A stretch of DNA of 45,697 nt from assembly GCF_008033445.1 (NCBI RefSeq), contig NZ_VNKO01000022.1:1-45697 (forward strand), written 5' to 3'. Below are positions 8,071 to 17,019 of this stretch, piece by piece (positions within the stretch are counted from its first letter, which is position 1; each line of letters begins with the position of its first letter). Source of the stretch: Vulcaniibacterium gelatinicum. GTDB lineage: Bacteria > Pseudomonadota > Gammaproteobacteria > Xanthomonadales > Xanthomonadaceae. The notes beneath the pieces are model-generated. The model was not told the origin of the DNA and searched no databases. It was given only the letters and a program-made list of their open reading frames with translations. The translations under genes were made by a program, and so were the position numbers.

Positions 8071-9228
8071 TCAGCGTCCGGCCAGCGCGTCCACGATGCT
8101 CAGCCGCATCGCGCGCAACGCCGGCAGCAGCCCCACCGCCACGCCGATCGCCAGCATCACCGCCACGCCGATCGCCCAGGTCTCCGTCGGCACCGTGTCG
8201 AGCTGGACCACGCCGCCGCTGGCGGCCGCGATCGCCGGGATCACCAGCGCCGCGAGCAGCAGCCCGGCCAGGCCGCCGAGCGCGACCAGCAGCACCGACT
8301 CGGCCAGCACCAGGCACAGCACCGCGCGGTTGGAAAAGCCGATCGTCTTGAGCACCGCCAGCTCCGGGATGCGCTCGCGCACCGCCTGCGCCATGGTGTT
8401 GCCGGTCAGCAGCAGCAGGGTGAAGAACACCGCGCCCATGATCGCGCTGACGATCATGCCCACGTCGGCGAACTGCCTGACGAAGGCCTGGTTGAACGCC
8501 TGCTCGCTCTGGGTCTTGGTCTCGTGGTCGGAGTTCTCGCTGAGCGCGTCGATCGCGCGCGCGACCTGGTCGGCGCGGTTCGGATCCTCGAGCTTGACGA
8601 CGTACCAGCCGACCCGGCCCTTGACGAAGTCGTTGGCCTCGTCGAAGTAGTCCCAGCGGAACATCAGCTGGTTCTCCTCGCCGCGGCGCTTGTGCTCCTT
8701 GAGCCGGAACGTGCCGACCAGCTTGAACTCCCAGGTGTTGCTGCCGCGGGTCGGGAAGATGGTGGCCTGCAGCGGGATGGTGTCGCCGATCTTCCAGCCG
8801 TTGCGCTCGGCCAGCGAGGCGCCGACCACGGCACCGTTCCGGGTGTTCTCGAACGCCTTCAGGTGCGCGGGGGAGATCTCGTACTCGGGGTAGATCTGGA
8901 AGAAGCCCGGGCCGACCGAGAAGTTGGGGAAGAAGCCGCGCGCGTCGCGGTAGATGCCGCCGAACCAGGCCGCGTGCACCACCTGCTTCACCCCCGGCAC
9001 CTGCTCGATCCTGGAGGACAGGCTGTAGGGCAGCATCTGGGTGATGGACAGGCGCGAGGCCACGATCAGGCGGTCGTAGCCGGCGACGTTGGCGCTGGAA
9101 TTGAACGCCACCCGCACCGCGTCGAGCAGGCCGAACAGCAGGAACGCGGTGACCACCGAGAGCAGGGTCAGGATGGTGCGCGTTCTGCTGCGGAACAGCG
9201 CGGCCCAGATCAGCGGAAGGTATTTCAT
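8071..9228 (-). CDS. ABC transporter permease, MacB/FtsX type (proximal)
   Basis: A 385-residue permease starting MKYLPLIWAALFRSRTRT, with one N-terminal helix, a periplasmic MacB_PCD-like domain of about 230 residues, and three C-terminal FtsX helices containing RERIPELAVLKTIGFSNRAVL. It ends LSIVDALAGR. It is 19 bp downstream of the ATPase gene and pairs with the permease after it, so the complex is probably a heterodimer of two permeases with an ATPase dimer. The role as exporter rather than importer follows from the family and the adaptor gene. Confidence 0.87.
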   Translation of the reverse strand: MKYLPLIWAALFRSRTRTILTLLSVVTAFLLFGLLDAVRVAFNSSANVAGYDRLIVASRLSITQMLPYSLSSRIEQVPGVKQVVHAAWFGGIYRDARGFFPNFSVGPGFFQIYPEYEISPAHLKAFENTRNGAVVGASLAERNGWKIGDTIPLQATIFPTRGSNTWEFKLVGTFRLKEHKRRGEENQLMFRWDYFDEANDFVKGRVGWYVVKLEDPNRADQVARAIDALSENSDHETKTQSEQAFNQAFVRQFADVGMIVSAIMGAVFFTLLLLTGNTMAQAVRERIPELAVLKTIGFSNRAVLCLVLAESVLLVALGGLAGLLLAALVIPAIAAASGGVVQLDTVPTETWAIGVAVMLAIGVAVGLLPALRAMRLSIVDALAGR

Positions 9229-9247
9229 GGCTGCCTCCGTGGCCGGG

Positions 9248-9970
<723 letters not shown>

Positions 9971-9980
9971 GCTTCGCTCC

Positions 9981-11240
9981 TCATTCCCCGCGCTCGGGGG
10001 TTGCGTCTGCGTCTTCGTCGGCGGTGCGCACACGCGCGCCGTCGGCCAGCGTCTCGGGCGGATCCAGGACCACGCGCTCGCCGCCGGCGATGCCGGCGAG
10101 CACCTCGCGGTCCTCGCCGAGCTCGCGCCCGGGCGTCACCGCGCGCTGCCGCGCACGGCCTTCGGCCACGACGAAGGCCACGTCGCGGCCGTCGCGGCGG
10201 GCGAGCGCCGCCGCCGGCACCAGCACCCCGGCCGGCCGTTGCGCCTGCCGCGCCGGGCGCTGCTCCAGGAAGCTCACCCGCACGCCCATGTCGGGCACGA
10301 TGCGCGGATCGCGCACGTCGAGCGCGATGCGCACCTTGACCGTGGCCTTGCTGCGGTCGGCGGCGGGGATGATCGCGATCACCCGGCCCGGGATCTTCCA
10401 CTGCGGATAGGCGTTCAGGACGGCCTCGACCGGCATCTCCGGCTTGACCCGGCCGATGTAGGCCTCGCCCACGTCCACCTCGACCTCGAGCGAGTCCATG
10501 TCCACGATCGTGCCGATGCCGGTGCGGGTGAAGCCGCCGCCGGCCGACAGCGGCGAGACGATCTCGCCCGGCTGCGCGGCCTTGGCGATCACCACGCCGG
10601 CGAACGGCGCGCGCACCACGGTGTTGTCCACGCCCTGGTCGGCCAGGCGCAGCTGCGCCGCGGCGACCTGGGCGTTGCGCTGCGCGGCGGACCGCTGCGC
10701 GCGCAGCGCGTCGCGCTGCGCCACCGCCTGGTCGTACTGCGCCTGCGACACCAGCTGCTGCCGCACCAGCCCGCTCAGGCGCGCGGCGTTGGCCTCGGCC
10801 TCGCGCAGTTGCGCCTGCACGCTCGCGATCTGGCTGCGCGCGGCGGCGAGTTGCGCGGCGGCGAGGTCGCGCTGGGCGTCGGCGTCCACCGGGTCGAGCG
10901 TGGCCAGCACCTGGCCGGCGGCGACCTGATGGCCTTCCTCGATCAGCACCTCGCGCACGCGCCCGGTGACCTTGGCCGAGACCGTGGCCATGCGCCGCGC
11001 GACCACGTAGCCGGTGGCATCGAGCACCGCCGCGTTGCCGCCGCCCTCGCCGATCGCGATCGCCTCCGCGGTGCGCACCGTGACCGCGCGGTCGCGGCCG
11101 AACGCAAGCCAGCCGCCCACCGCCAGCAGCAGCGCGCCGGCGGCGATCCCGCCCGCCCACAGCCAGCGCCGCCGGTCCGGCGGCGGCGCGGCGTTGCGGT
11201 CTATGCGCAGCTGGCGCAGGAGTTCGGCCTGTTCGCTCAT
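9981..11240 (-). CDS. Periplasmic adaptor (HlyD/MacA/RND-type membrane fusion protein)
   Basis: A 419-residue membrane-anchored adaptor: cytoplasmic head of about 26 residues, one transmembrane segment (WLWAGGIAAGALLLAVGGWLA), and a biotinyl-lipoyl-like half motif (VSAKVTGRVREVLIEEGHQVAAGQVLATLD). An Ala/Gln-rich alpha-helical hairpin spans about residues 125-225, then come the second lipoyl half (VVRAPFAGVVIAKAAQPGEIV) and beta-barrel domains. It is the first gene of the ABC operon and should connect the permease pair to the periplasm or an outer-membrane channel. No TolC-like gene is nearby. The regulator gene pair upstream may control the operon, but that is inference. Confidence 0.88.
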   Translation of the reverse strand: MSEQAELLRQLRIDRNAAPPPDRRRWLWAGGIAAGALLLAVGGWLAFGRDRAVTVRTAEAIAIGEGGGNAAVLDATGYVVARRMATVSAKVTGRVREVLIEEGHQVAAGQVLATLDPVDADAQRDLAAAQLAAARSQIASVQAQLREAEANAARLSGLVRQQLVSQAQYDQAVAQRDALRAQRSAAQRNAQVAAAQLRLADQGVDNTVVRAPFAGVVIAKAAQPGEIVSPLSAGGGFTRTGIGTIVDMDSLEVEVDVGEAYIGRVKPEMPVEAVLNAYPQWKIPGRVIAIIPAADRSKATVKVRIALDVRDPRIVPDMGVRVSFLEQRPARQAQRPAGVLVPAAALARRDGRDVAFVVAEGRARQRAVTPGRELGEDREVLAGIAGGERVVLDPPETLADGARVRTADEDADATPERGE

Positions 11241-11337
11241 CTCGCTTCCGTGACGTGATCGGGGCGCCCAGTGTGACCGGCCTCCGCAGCCATTGCCATC
11301 CTGCCGGAAGTCAACACTTGCCGCGGTCCCGGCGCGC

Positions 11338-11637
11338 TCATCCGCCGGCCGCGCCGATCACCTCGCGCAGCGCGCGCAGGTGGCGGTCCAGGGCCTTGCG
11401 GCCGGCCGCGGTCAGCCGGTACCAGGTGACCGGCTTGCGCTCGACGAAATCGCGGCGCAGGGCGAGGTAGCCCGCGTCCTCGAGCCGGCGCAGCTGCGCG
11501 CCGAGGTTGCCGTCGGTGAGGTCGAGTTGCTGCTTGAACGCGGCGAAGCTGATCTCGCCGTGGCGCGCGAGTAGCACGCAGATCGCCAGCCGCACGCGGT
11601 GTTCGAGCGCCGGGTCGAGGCCGTCGAGCGCTTTCAC
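11338..11637 (-). CDS. Winged-helix DNA-binding transcriptional regulator
   Basis: A 99-residue one-domain regulator of the winged-helix type related to MarR/PadR (HTH_34-like). It has DPALEHRVRLAICVLLARHGEISFAAF, the recognition helix region LDLTDGNLGAQLRRLEDAGYL, and the wing FVERKPVTWYRLTAAGRKAL. It starts with GTG at 11637, sharing a GTGA overlap with the stop of the upstream membrane-protein gene, so the two are coupled. Small regulators of this type are commonly encoded with a multi-helix membrane partner. The palindromic promoter in front of the pair is a candidate site for autoregulation. It could also control the ABC export operon 97 bp downstream. Confidence 0.85.
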   Translation of the reverse strand: MKALDGLDPALEHRVRLAICVLLARHGEISFAAFKQQLDLTDGNLGAQLRRLEDAGYLALRRDFVERKPVTWYRLTAAGRKALDRHLRALREVIGAAGG

Positions 11638-12212
11638 GGCGCCGCCGCCTCCGCGACGCGCACGCGGCGCGCCCACAGGCCGGCCCAGGCCAGGGCGAGG
11701 GCGATGGTCGCGCCGGTGAGCGTCCAGGCGTAGGGCGGCGCGAACAGCACCAGCACCGCATAGGCGACGAGCATCAGCAGCCCGCTCCACAGCAGCGGCC
11801 GCTCCAGGTGCACGCCGGCCAGCGCGTACAGCAGGCCGGCCACGAGCAGGAAGCCCGGCGCGGCGTCGGCGCCGGACACGCGGCCGGCGAGTGCCGGCAG
11901 AGCCACGAGCAGGAAGCCCGCGCCGCCGATCAGCCAGTGCAGACCGTGGCGGCGGCCGGTGGCCACGTCGTTGACGCCGCGCCGGCGCTCGGCGCGCGCG
12001 GCCAGCCACCAGCTCAGCAGCCCGCCGCCGGGCCCGGCGACCAGCCAGAACGGGCCGGCCTGGCGCGGGGCGACGTCGGGCAGGGCGAAGCCGACCGCGA
12101 TGACCGCGGCCCACAGGAAATAGATCGCAGGCACGCCGGCCGTGCGCTCGTGGTGGCGCACGGCGCTGGCGACGTAGGCCAGGTCCTGCTGCAGGCGGTC
12201 GCTGGGAGACAT
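11634..12212 (-). CDS. Multi-helix membrane protein paired with the winged-helix regulator
   Basis: A 192-residue protein with about six hydrophobic segments. It opens with a soluble MSPSDRLQQDLAYVASAVRHHE and has no catalytic motif I recognise. It is the first gene of the two-gene regulator operon and overlaps the regulator by 4 bp. A role as membrane sensor or anti-regulator is conceivable, but only the genetic pairing supports it. Confidence 0.75.
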   Translation of the reverse strand: MSPSDRLQQDLAYVASAVRHHERTAGVPAIYFLWAAVIAVGFALPDVAPRQAGPFWLVAGPGGGLLSWWLAARAERRRGVNDVATGRRHGLHWLIGGAGFLLVALPALAGRVSGADAAPGFLLVAGLLYALAGVHLERPLLWSGLLMLVAYAVLVLFAPPYAWTLTGATIALALAWAGLWARRVRVAEAAAP

Positions 12213-12237
12213 GGCGGCGCTCCGGGATTGATGTCAG

Positions 12238-12266
12238 CAGAGTACTCTGAAAAATAGAGTTGTCAA
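12238..12266 (-). promoter_or_regulatory. Promoter with overlapping inverted repeats (candidate operator)
   Basis: On the minus strand a perfect TTGACA (12266-12261) is followed after 16 bp by TACTCT (12244-12239). A perfect 12-bp palindrome CAGAGTACTCTG (12238-12249) covers the -10. A second inverted repeat, ACTCT-N7-AGAGT, fills the spacer, so AGAGT/ACTCT occurs three times. This stretch is markedly AT-rich for the region. It should drive the membrane-protein/regulator pair, with the start codon about 27 nt beyond the -10. Confidence 0.7.
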
Positions 12267-12360
12267 CCCGCTGCGAGCCATCGCCGTCCTGTCTCTGGTC
12301 ACGATCGTGGTGCTCGGGCGCCGCTGGCGCCGCCTGCGCGCGGGAACCCGCGCTTGCGAC

Positions 12361-13734
12361 TCACCCCGCGCAGCGCGCCTTCAACATCGCATACGCCGCA
12401 CGCAGGCCCTGGGCTTCGCCGCCGGCGGGGCGGCCGGGGCGGTCGCTGTCGTTCCAGGCGTACACGTCCAGGTGCGCCCACGGCAGGCCCTCGGGCACGA
12501 AGCGTTCGAGGTACAGCGCGGCGGTGATGCTGCCGGCCATCTTCGAGGCGCCGGCGTTGGCCAGGTCGGCGATGTGGCTGGTGAGGTAGCGCAGGTACGG
12601 CCGCCACAGCGGCATCCGCCACAGCGGGTCGCGCTCGCGCGTGCCGGCCTCGAGCCAGGCCTGGGCCAGGGCGTCGTCGTTGCCGTACAGCGCCGGCAGG
12701 TCGGGGCCGAGCGCCACGCGCGCGGCGCCGGTGAGGGTGGCGAAGTCGAGGATCAGCGCCGGGCCGAGTTCGCCCGCGCGGGTGAGCGCATCGCACAGCA
12801 CCACCCGCCCTTCGGCGTCGGTGTTGTCGATCTCGACGCTGACCCCGGCGCGGGTGGCGATCACCTCGCCGGGGCGGTATGCGTCCGGGCCGAGCGCGTT
12901 CTCGACCGCGGGCACCAGCAGGGTGATGCGCAGCGGCAGCGCGCGCGCCATCACCAGCTCGGCCAGCGCGATCGCGTGCGCGGCGCCGCCCATGTCCTTC
13001 TTCATGTTGCGCATGCCGTCGGCCGGCTTGAGGTCCAGGCCGCCGGTGTCGAAGCACACGCCCTTGCCGACGATCGCCACGTGCGGATGCGCGGCCTCGC
13101 CCCAGTGCAGCGCGAGCAGGCGCGGCGCGCGGTGCGAGGCGCGGCCGACGGCGTGGATCGCCGGGTAGTTCTGCGCCAGCAGCGCATCGCCCGCGACCAC
13201 CTCCACCTGTGCGCCGTGGCGCTCGCCGATCGCGCGCACCACCTGCTCGAGCTGCTCGGGGCCCATGTGCTCGGTCGGGGTGTTGACCAGGTCGCGCACG
13301 CGGGTGCAGGCGGCGAGCACCGCCAGCGTCTCGGCGTCGGGCGTGGCCAGGACCAGCCGCGCCGGCTCGCGCGCGGCGCGCTTGTAACGGTCGAAGCGGT
13401 AGCTGCCCAGGCCCCAGCCGAGCTGCAGCGCGCGCAGGGTGTCGGCGGCGGGTGCTTCGGCCAGGTGCCAGTCGCCCGCCGGCAGCGCGGCCGGCGCGTG
13501 CGCGTAGGCGAACGGATCGAGCGGGTCGCCGATGCCGAGCACCGCGCCGGCCAGGCCGTCCGCGCCCGGCAGCAGCGCGCAGCTGCCCGGCGCGGCGGCG
13601 AAGCCCTGCGCCTGCAGCCAGGCGCGCACGGCGGCAGGCTGGCGCGCGCACCAGGCGTCGAAGCTGGCGCGGTCGAGGCAGTGCAGGGGGCGGCTGGAGG
13701 TGGCGGCGGCGGTGAATCCGGGCGGCAGGCTCAT
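12361..13734 (-). CDS. Leucyl aminopeptidase family (M17) metallopeptidase
   Basis: A 457-residue cytosolic aminopeptidase that removes N-terminal residues from peptides with two divalent metals. The catalytic half has VGKGVCFDTGGLDLKP (metal-binding Lys and Asp), MKKDMGGAA, and the M17 signature NTDAEGRVVL (Asp, Glu and catalytic Arg). The C-terminus has DFATLTGAARVALG and ASKMAGSITAALYLERFV. The N-terminal half is short and divergent compared with PepA (about 500 residues). This places it in the YpeB/PepB-like 'leucyl aminopeptidase family' group, which usually lacks PepA's DNA-binding role. ATG 13734 overlaps the stop of the HAD gene by 4 bp. Confidence 0.92.
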   Translation of the reverse strand: MSLPPGFTAAATSSRPLHCLDRASFDAWCARQPAAVRAWLQAQGFAAAPGSCALLPGADGLAGAVLGIGDPLDPFAYAHAPAALPAGDWHLAEAPAADTLRALQLGWGLGSYRFDRYKRAAREPARLVLATPDAETLAVLAACTRVRDLVNTPTEHMGPEQLEQVVRAIGERHGAQVEVVAGDALLAQNYPAIHAVGRASHRAPRLLALHWGEAAHPHVAIVGKGVCFDTGGLDLKPADGMRNMKKDMGGAAHAIALAELVMARALPLRITLLVPAVENALGPDAYRPGEVIATRAGVSVEIDNTDAEGRVVLCDALTRAGELGPALILDFATLTGAARVALGPDLPALYGNDDALAQAWLEAGTRERDPLWRMPLWRPYLRYLTSHIADLANAGASKMAGSITAALYLERFVPEGLPWAHLDVYAWNDSDRPGRPAGGEAQGLRAAYAMLKARCAG

Positions 13735-14447
13735 GCGGCGAGCTCGTTGCGGAAGGCGTGCGCGTCGAGCCAGTCGGCCAGCGCGGCGAGGGTGGGGAAT
13801 TCGAGGTCCGGGCGCGGGTGCCCGTCGGGCCAGGGCTCGCCCTCGCGGTTGAGCCAGCAGCTGCGCAGGCCGGCGCGCTGCGCGCCGAGCACGTCGAGCT
13901 CGACGCTGTCGCCCACGTGCAGCACCTGGTGCGGCTCGGCTTCGAGGCGCATGCAGGCGGCGTGGAAGATGCAGGGCGAGGGTTTCGGCCGGCCGTGCTC
14001 GCAGGCGCTCAGGCCGCCGCGGAAATGCACGGCCAGGCCGATCCGCTCGAGGTCGGCGTTGCCGTTGCTGAGCGCGAACAGCGGCAGCCGCGCCGACAGC
14101 CGCGCCAGCGCGGCGTGGGTGTCGGGATAGCACTCGACCTGGTTGCGCGCGGCGAAGAACACCGCGAACGCGGGCTCGGCGTGCGCCGGGTCGTCGCCGG
14201 CCAGGCGCAGCGCGTGGGCCAGGGTGAGCTTGCGCATGAAGCTGAGGTCGTGCATGCGCTCGGGATGCTCGGCGTTGAGCTCCATGCGCAGCGCGCGCAT
14301 CGCCTCGGGCGGGAAGCGCGCGGCGGTGCGCGGGCAATGCTCCAGCAGCCAGGCGTGCATGGCCGCCTCGGCGCGCGCCCCGACCGGCGGGAACGGCCAC
14401 AGGGTGTCGTCGAGGTCGAGGGTGATGGCGCGCAGCGGGAAGCTCAC
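13731..14447 (-). CDS. HAD-superfamily phosphatase, YigB-like
   Basis: A 238-residue haloacid dehalogenase-like hydrolase. Motif I is DLDDTLWPF, with the nucleophilic Asp near residue 10. An alpha-helical cap follows, then motif II LFALSNGN, motif III Lys in GRPKPSPCIF, and motif IV HVGDSVELDVLGAQ. The closest architecture is YigB, which dephosphorylates FMN and sugar phosphates in E. coli; the real substrate is open. It starts with GTG 14447, 7 nt after a TAGAAT box, and lacks a Shine-Dalgarno, so it looks leaderless. It is coupled to the aminopeptidase gene downstream by a 4-bp overlap. Confidence 0.88.
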   Translation of the reverse strand: MSFPLRAITLDLDDTLWPFPPVGARAEAAMHAWLLEHCPRTAARFPPEAMRALRMELNAEHPERMHDLSFMRKLTLAHALRLAGDDPAHAEPAFAVFFAARNQVECYPDTHAALARLSARLPLFALSNGNADLERIGLAVHFRGGLSACEHGRPKPSPCIFHAACMRLEAEPHQVLHVGDSVELDVLGAQRAGLRSCWLNREGEPWPDGHPRPDLEFPTLAALADWLDAHAFRNELAA

Positions 14448-14454
14448 GGGGGCG

Positions 14455-14460
14455 ATTCTA
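14455..14460 (-). promoter_or_regulatory. -10 box of the HAD-aminopeptidase operon
   Basis: TAGAAT on the minus strand, ending 7 nt before the GTG start at 14447. No convincing -35 is visible. The spacing predicts transcription starting at or within a base of the start codon. Confidence 0.55.
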
Positions 14461-14502
14461 CCGGGGCGCGCCGGCCCGGGCCCGGGCGCGGGCGGCGGGC
14501 CG

Positions 14503-15621
14503 TCATTCCAGCAGCCTCGCCCAGCCCTCCATCCCCTCCAGCCGCACCAGCACCAGCTTCACGCACACCAGCAGCGGCACCGCCAGCAGCAGGCCGACGA
14601 TCCCCCACAGGGTGCCGAACAGCATCAGCGCCAGGATCAGCACCAGCGGCGAGAGCGCCATGCGCCGGCCGAGCACGATCGGGGTGACGATCTGGCCCTC
14701 GAGCGTGTGCAGGCCCAGGTACAGCAGCGCCGGCAGCAGCGACTGGCCGAGCGCGTCGTAGCTCAAAAAACCCATCAGCAGCATCACGCTCAGGCCGATC
14801 AGCGGGCCGACGTAGGGCGCGAAGTTGAGCAGCGCCACCATCGTGCCCCACAGCAGCGCCTCGTCCAGCGGCACCTGCAGCACGAACCGCAGCAGCGCCG
14901 CGTACACCAGCCCCACCACCGCGTTGATCACGCTGATGGTGAGCACGTAGCGCGAGATTTCGCGCTCGATCGCCTGCAGGATCTCGACCGTGAGCTTCTT
15001 CTGCTGCCGGCCCGGCAGCAGCGCGATCGCGTTCCGCTGCAGGCTCTCGCCGTAGACCATGAAGAAGAAGGTCAGCAGCACCACCGCGAACACCGAGGCC
15101 AGCAGCTTCGGCGTGGCGACCAGCGCGCGCCACGGGTCGCGGGTCTCGGCGCGCACCACCGGCACCTGGCGGGCGGATTCGCCGCCGGCGGCGCGGGCGA
15201 TGTTCTCGGCGGCGCGGTTGGCCTCCTGCACCGGCGCGGTCAGCTTGCGCAGGCGCGGGGCCAGGTCGCGCAACTCGCGCGGCGCCTGGCGCAGCCACTC
15301 GCCGGCCGGCTGCGCCAGCTGCGCGCCGAGCAGGCCGGCGCCGGCGATGCCGAGCCCGAGCACCAGCAGCGCGGCGAGGAACCGCGGCAGCCACAGCTTC
15401 TGCAGCAGGCGGATGATCGGATTGCCGACCAGGGCGAAGAACATCGCCAGCAGCACCGGCAGCAGCAGGTCCTGGGCCAGCCACAGGGTGTAGCCGACCG
15501 CGAGCACCGCCAGCACCACCACCGCGGCCGGCGCGCGCGGGCGCGGCGGCGGCGCCTCGTGCGGTTCGGCGGCCGGCGCGGACGCGGACGCGGCGGAAGA
15601 CGTGGCCCCGTGGTCGTTCAT
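14503..15621 (-). CDS. AI-2E family transporter (PerM/TqsA-like)
   Basis: A 372-residue inner-membrane permease. A soluble Pro/Ala-rich N-terminus of about 35 residues precedes paired helices (LAVGYTLWLAQDLLLPVLLAMFF). A cytoplasmic amphipathic stretch (about 105-170) follows, then the helices of the AI-2E fold with NFAPYVGPLIG and HTLEGQIVTPIVLGRRM. Family members export AI-2, other signals or ions; many act as unassigned exporters. It is the last gene of a run of small envelope genes, overlapping the upstream one by 4 bp (ATGA). Confidence 0.87.
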   Translation of the reverse strand: MNDHGATSSAASASAPAAEPHEAPPPRPRAPAAVVVLAVLAVGYTLWLAQDLLLPVLLAMFFALVGNPIIRLLQKLWLPRFLAALLVLGLGIAGAGLLGAQLAQPAGEWLRQAPRELRDLAPRLRKLTAPVQEANRAAENIARAAGGESARQVPVVRAETRDPWRALVATPKLLASVFAVVLLTFFFMVYGESLQRNAIALLPGRQQKKLTVEILQAIEREISRYVLTISVINAVVGLVYAALLRFVLQVPLDEALLWGTMVALLNFAPYVGPLIGLSVMLLMGFLSYDALGQSLLPALLYLGLHTLEGQIVTPIVLGRRMALSPLVLILALMLFGTLWGIVGLLLAVPLLVCVKLVLVRLEGMEGWARLLE

Positions 15622-15980
15622 GCCTGGGTGGATTCCGTCGCCGGCGCGGGCGTGTCGGCCGGCGGTGCGTGCGCGGCGGCGGTTTCCGCGTGCTGCGCGG
15701 CCTGTTCGGCCTCCGCGGCCGCGGCCCGCGCCTGGGTGCCGGCGAACAGGCCGGCCAGCGTGGTCAGCAGGCGCATCAGCCCGTCCATCGCCGCCGGCGA
15801 GGGCCGGCGGCGGCCGGCGACGAAACCGGCGGCGAAGCCGGCCAGCACGATGCGCCATGGCGTCCACAGCGTGCGCCATGCGCCGCGCAACTGGCGCCAG
15901 TCCGCGGCCGCGCACCGCTGCTGCGCCTCGAGCGCGCGTTCGGCCTGCTGCACCTTGGCGATCAGCTGTTCGAAGCGCAT
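15618..15980 (-). CDS. Small protein with one membrane segment, unknown function
   Basis: 120 residues: an N-terminal coiled-coil-like region (FEQLIAKVQQAERALEAQQR), one hydrophobic segment (WRIVLAGFAAGFVAG), a second weaker one (LMRLLTTLAGLFAGT), and an Ala/Glu/Pro-rich tail. I do not recognise a family. It sits between a holin-X-like gene and the AI-2E transporter, overlapping the latter by 4 bp. It may belong to a small envelope module with DUF883 and DUF1469-like proteins. Confidence 0.75.
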   Translation of the reverse strand: MRFEQLIAKVQQAERALEAQQRCAAADWRQLRGAWRTLWTPWRIVLAGFAAGFVAGRRRPSPAAMDGLMRLLTTLAGLFAGTQARAAAAEAEQAAQHAETAAAHAPPADTPAPATESTQA

Positions 15981-15987
15981 CGGCGGT

Positions 15988-16479
15988 TCACGGCGGCGGC
16001 GTGGAGTCGGTGTCGGGCGCCGCGGCGGACGCGCTCGCCGGTTCCGCTGCCGGTTCCGGCTCGCCCCGGCCGAGCCGCGCCAGCTGGCGGCGGGTGGCGG
16101 CGAGCCGGGTGTGGTCGAAATAGCGCACCGCGCGCCACGCGGCCAGGCCGGTGACCACCAGGCTCAGGCCCGCGGCCAGCAGCAACGCGCGCGACCACGG
16201 CCAGCCCAGGTCCTGGGCCAGCCAGGCCATCAGTGCGGTCACCAGCAGCAGCCAGGCCGAGCCGCCGAACGCGATCGCCAGGCCGGTGCAGGCGAGGCTG
16301 CGCCCGAACGCGCTGCGGGCCAGGGCGAGATCCGCCGCGACCAGCGCGCGCAGCGCCTTCAGCGCGTCCTGGGCCGCGCCCGCGCTGGCACGTCCGGCTG
16401 CGCCGACCTGGCGCAGTGATTCGGCGAAGTCGGGCGCGGCCTCCGGCGCGGGTCCGGGGTCGCCGTTGCGATGCGCCAT
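15988..16479 (-). CDS. Holin-X/DUF1469-like (YqjE-type) membrane protein
   Basis: A 163-residue protein with an N-terminal soluble helix, two long hydrophobic segments (about residues 62-85 and 97-115) separated by a short loop, and a charged, Pro/Ala-rich C-terminus. Together with the DUF883-type gene upstream this looks like the yqjD-yqjE arrangement of enteric bacteria, where YqjD-like proteins anchor ribosomes and YqjE accompanies them. The assignment rests on hydropathy and context. Confidence 0.7.
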   Translation of the reverse strand: MAHRNGDPGPAPEAAPDFAESLRQVGAAGRASAGAAQDALKALRALVAADLALARSAFGRSLACTGLAIAFGGSAWLLLVTALMAWLAQDLGWPWSRALLLAAGLSLVVTGLAAWRAVRYFDHTRLAATRRQLARLGRGEPEPAAEPASASAAAPDTDSTPPP

Positions 16480-16534
16480 GCTCGGCCTCCGCGCAGGGGG
16501 ATCTGCGCATCATTGCCGGCGCGGGGCCCGCGCG

Positions 16535-16963
16535 CTACTCCCGGCTGCCGCGCGAGAGCCGCGCGATCAACCAGCCGGCGGCGAAGGCCACGCCGAACGC
16601 GGCCAGCGGCCGCTCGCGGATCAGCTCGGCGGCGCTGTCGAGCAGGTCGCGGCCCTTGTGCGCGAGGCGGTCGAACTGTTCGCGGCCGACCGCGCCCAGA
16701 TCCTCGGCGGCGGACAGGCCGGCGACCGCGCCGTCGGCGAGTTCGGACTTCACCTGCGCCTTGCCCAGGCGCAGTTCGTCGCCGGCGGCGGTGGCGGCCT
16801 CGCGCAGGGCGCTGCCGGCCGCGCTGGCGGCCTGGCGCAGGTGGCTGCCGGCCTCGCCGAGGTGGCTCTTCAGGGCCTCCGCCGGGGGCGTCGGCGCGCC
16901 CATGCCTTCCGCGGCGGGAACGCCGGTGCCGGACGGGGTACCACGGGGCGTATCGGGGTTCAT
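16535..16963 (-). CDS. DUF883/ElaB-YqjD-like membrane-anchored protein
   Basis: 142 residues, with a low-complexity N-terminus, a long amphipathic Ala-rich helix (about 30-110), and the typical C-terminal anchor RERPLAAFGVAFAAGWLIARLSR, which is one membrane helix with a basic end. In E. coli, ElaB/YqjD proteins are stationary-phase induced, inner-membrane bound, and can tether ribosomes. It is the first gene of the four-gene run ending with the AI-2E transporter; the gap to the next gene is 55 bp. Confidence 0.78.
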   Translation of the reverse strand: MNPDTPRGTPSGTGVPAAEGMGAPTPPAEALKSHLGEAGSHLRQAASAAGSALREAATAAGDELRLGKAQVKSELADGAVAGLSAAEDLGAVGREQFDRLAHKGRDLLDSAAELIRERPLAAFGVAFAAGWLIARLSRGSRE

Positions 16964-17019
16964 CGCGTGCTCCTTACCTTCGCTGGGGGGCCATGATCCG
17001 CAGCCTGCGCTGCGGCCGG

